A stretch of 6,292 nt of DNA from Acidobacteriota bacterium (GTDB lineage Bacteria > Acidobacteriota > UBA6911 > RPQK01 > JADFOI01): contig JAUXKG010000162.1 of NCBI GenBank assembly GCA_030624355.1, forward strand, positions 1-6,292, given 5' to 3'. Made by a program: the position numbers and the translations under genes. The notes below the pieces were generated by a model, which was not told where the DNA came from, ran no database searches, and saw only the letters and a program-made list of their open reading frames with translations. Numbering within the stretch: position 1 is the first letter of the stretch; each line of letters starts with the position of its first letter. Below are positions 5,575 through 6,292 of the stretch, piece after piece.

Positions 5575-6292
5575 ATGTGCACAGAAGAAGTCCAGAAAAG
5601 CTGCTTACACCAAACTCAGAAGTTATTGAACAGGCGTCTGGCACAAAACGCCGTCTTTTCATTAGCTCTGTTAACCTTTTGTTCATCCCCACCTGGGATC
5701 GAACCTGTCCTCAACAGTCAGACCGTCACCATTCTCTCCGGTGGAAACTTGCTGGACGGGACGGGAGCACCCATTCGAGAGAACGTCGACATTTTTCTGG
5801 TGGAGGGCCGAATTGAAGCGATCGTTGACTCAGGTGAGCGACCCAGTCCCCCCAATGCCAGCGTCACGGATGGGCGGGGAAAGTGGATTTTGCCTGGGTT
5901 GATAGACAGCCACGTGCATTACAGAGCCTGGATGCCGGAACTGTTCCTCTATCATGGAGTGACATCGGTATTTGACCTGGGAAACGAAACAGAGTGGGTG
6001 CTCGGCCAAAGGGACGTGATTCGTGAAAAAAAGCTCCAGGGGCCCCGCTTATTTGTCACCGGACAGGCCCTCCGGGGGCCGAGTCCCGCCGGTTCCACCG
6101 GGCAAGCGGGGGGACAGCGGATCATTATGCACTCAGCCGAGGAAGTGCACACCTATACGACAGAGCTGCTGGACCGAGGGGTGGATGCCATCAAGGTCAA
6201 CGTATGGATGCCGGCCGAATGGATTGGCATCGTCACCAACCTGGCCCACGCTCGTAACAAATCCGTGGTTGGCCACCTGAGTACACCGGTTC
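5575..6292 (+). CDS. Amidohydrolase, N-terminal part (runs off right edge)
   Basis: An open frame of 239 codons from ATG 5575 continues without a stop to the end of the window. It begins MCTEEVQKSCLHQ, then NRRLAQNAVFSLALLTFCSS, a basic stretch plus hydrophobic core that looks like an export signal. Cys36 is a possible but non-ideal lipidation site because Phe is at -1. The catalytic fold follows: ILSGGNLLDGTGAP, GKWILPGLIDSHVHYRAW with metal ligands His113/His115, GVTSVFDLGNETEWV, Lys207 in VDAIKVNVW as the probable bridging lysine, and His234 in VVGHLS. It is closely homologous to the minus-strand amidohydrolase over the same segments, so the two are divergent paralogues. No strong Shine-Dalgarno precedes ATG 5575 (GTTGAAAAA); a TTG at 5626 just before the signal is an alternative start. 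The C-terminus, including any IPT/TIG domain, is outside the window. Confidence 0.85.
   Translation, partial: MCTEEVQKSCLHQTQKLLNRRLAQNAVFSLALLTFCSSPPGIEPVLNSQTVTILSGGNLLDGTGAPIRENVDIFLVEGRIEAIVDSGERPSPPNASVTDGRGKWILPGLIDSHVHYRAWMPELFLYHGVTSVFDLGNETEWVLGQRDVIREKKLQGPRLFVTGQALRGPSPAGSTGQAGGQRIIMHSAEEVHTYTTELLDRGVDAIKVNVWMPAEWIGIVTNLAHARNKSVVGHLSTPV

Noticed and set aside
5577..5816. 79-codon plus-strand ORF in another frame
   Set aside because: It overlaps the amidohydrolase frame starting at 5575, which has clear family motifs; this one has none.

Overview
The window looks like bacterial chromosome of moderate GC content, densely coded and mostly on the minus strand. Exported amidohydrolases of the Xaa-Pro dipeptidase/imidazolonepropionase-like type, an FGE-sulfatase domain and a likely selenoprotein together suggest a heterotrophic, selenocysteine-using bacterium, perhaps an uncultured Acidobacteriota-like lineage. 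That placement is inference and weak; no marker gene is present.

Layout. Positions 1-138 (minus) hold the N-terminus of an NRAMP-like membrane transporter that runs off the left edge. It is preceded by a 13-codon leader ORF that overlaps its start codon. Positions 139-330 are mostly non-coding. From 5460 down to 331 runs a co-directional set of four genes on the minus strand. In transcription order they are an exported amidohydrolase with a C-terminal IPT/TIG domain, a peroxiredoxin-FGE-sulfatase fusion interrupted by one in-frame TGA, and the A and B subunits of a class I CoA-transferase. Gaps between them are 22, 73 and 19 nt, so one operon is likely. Positions 5461-5574 form a divergent promoter region. 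From 5575 to the right edge (plus strand) there is an incomplete second amidohydrolase, clearly homologous to the first.

The main result is the gene at 2142-3632. Simple ORF calling splits it into an 83-residue and a 412-residue piece. The pieces are in the same frame, separated only by TGA (3381-3383), and that TGA sits exactly where peroxiredoxin-like proteins carry the first cysteine of their CxxC redox site (RGHW-U-MWC-NEQL). A strong stem-loop with a GGG apical loop begins just after the TGA, with 21 nt between the TGA and the loop, as expected of a bacterial SECIS element. I read this as a 496-residue selenoprotein: lipoprotein-type signal, UxxC peroxiredoxin domain, then an FGE-sulfatase (SUMF1-like) domain that lacks the two catalytic cysteines of true formylglycine-generating enzymes. 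The domain combination is unusual, and its physiological link to the amidohydrolase and CoA-transferase genes is unknown.
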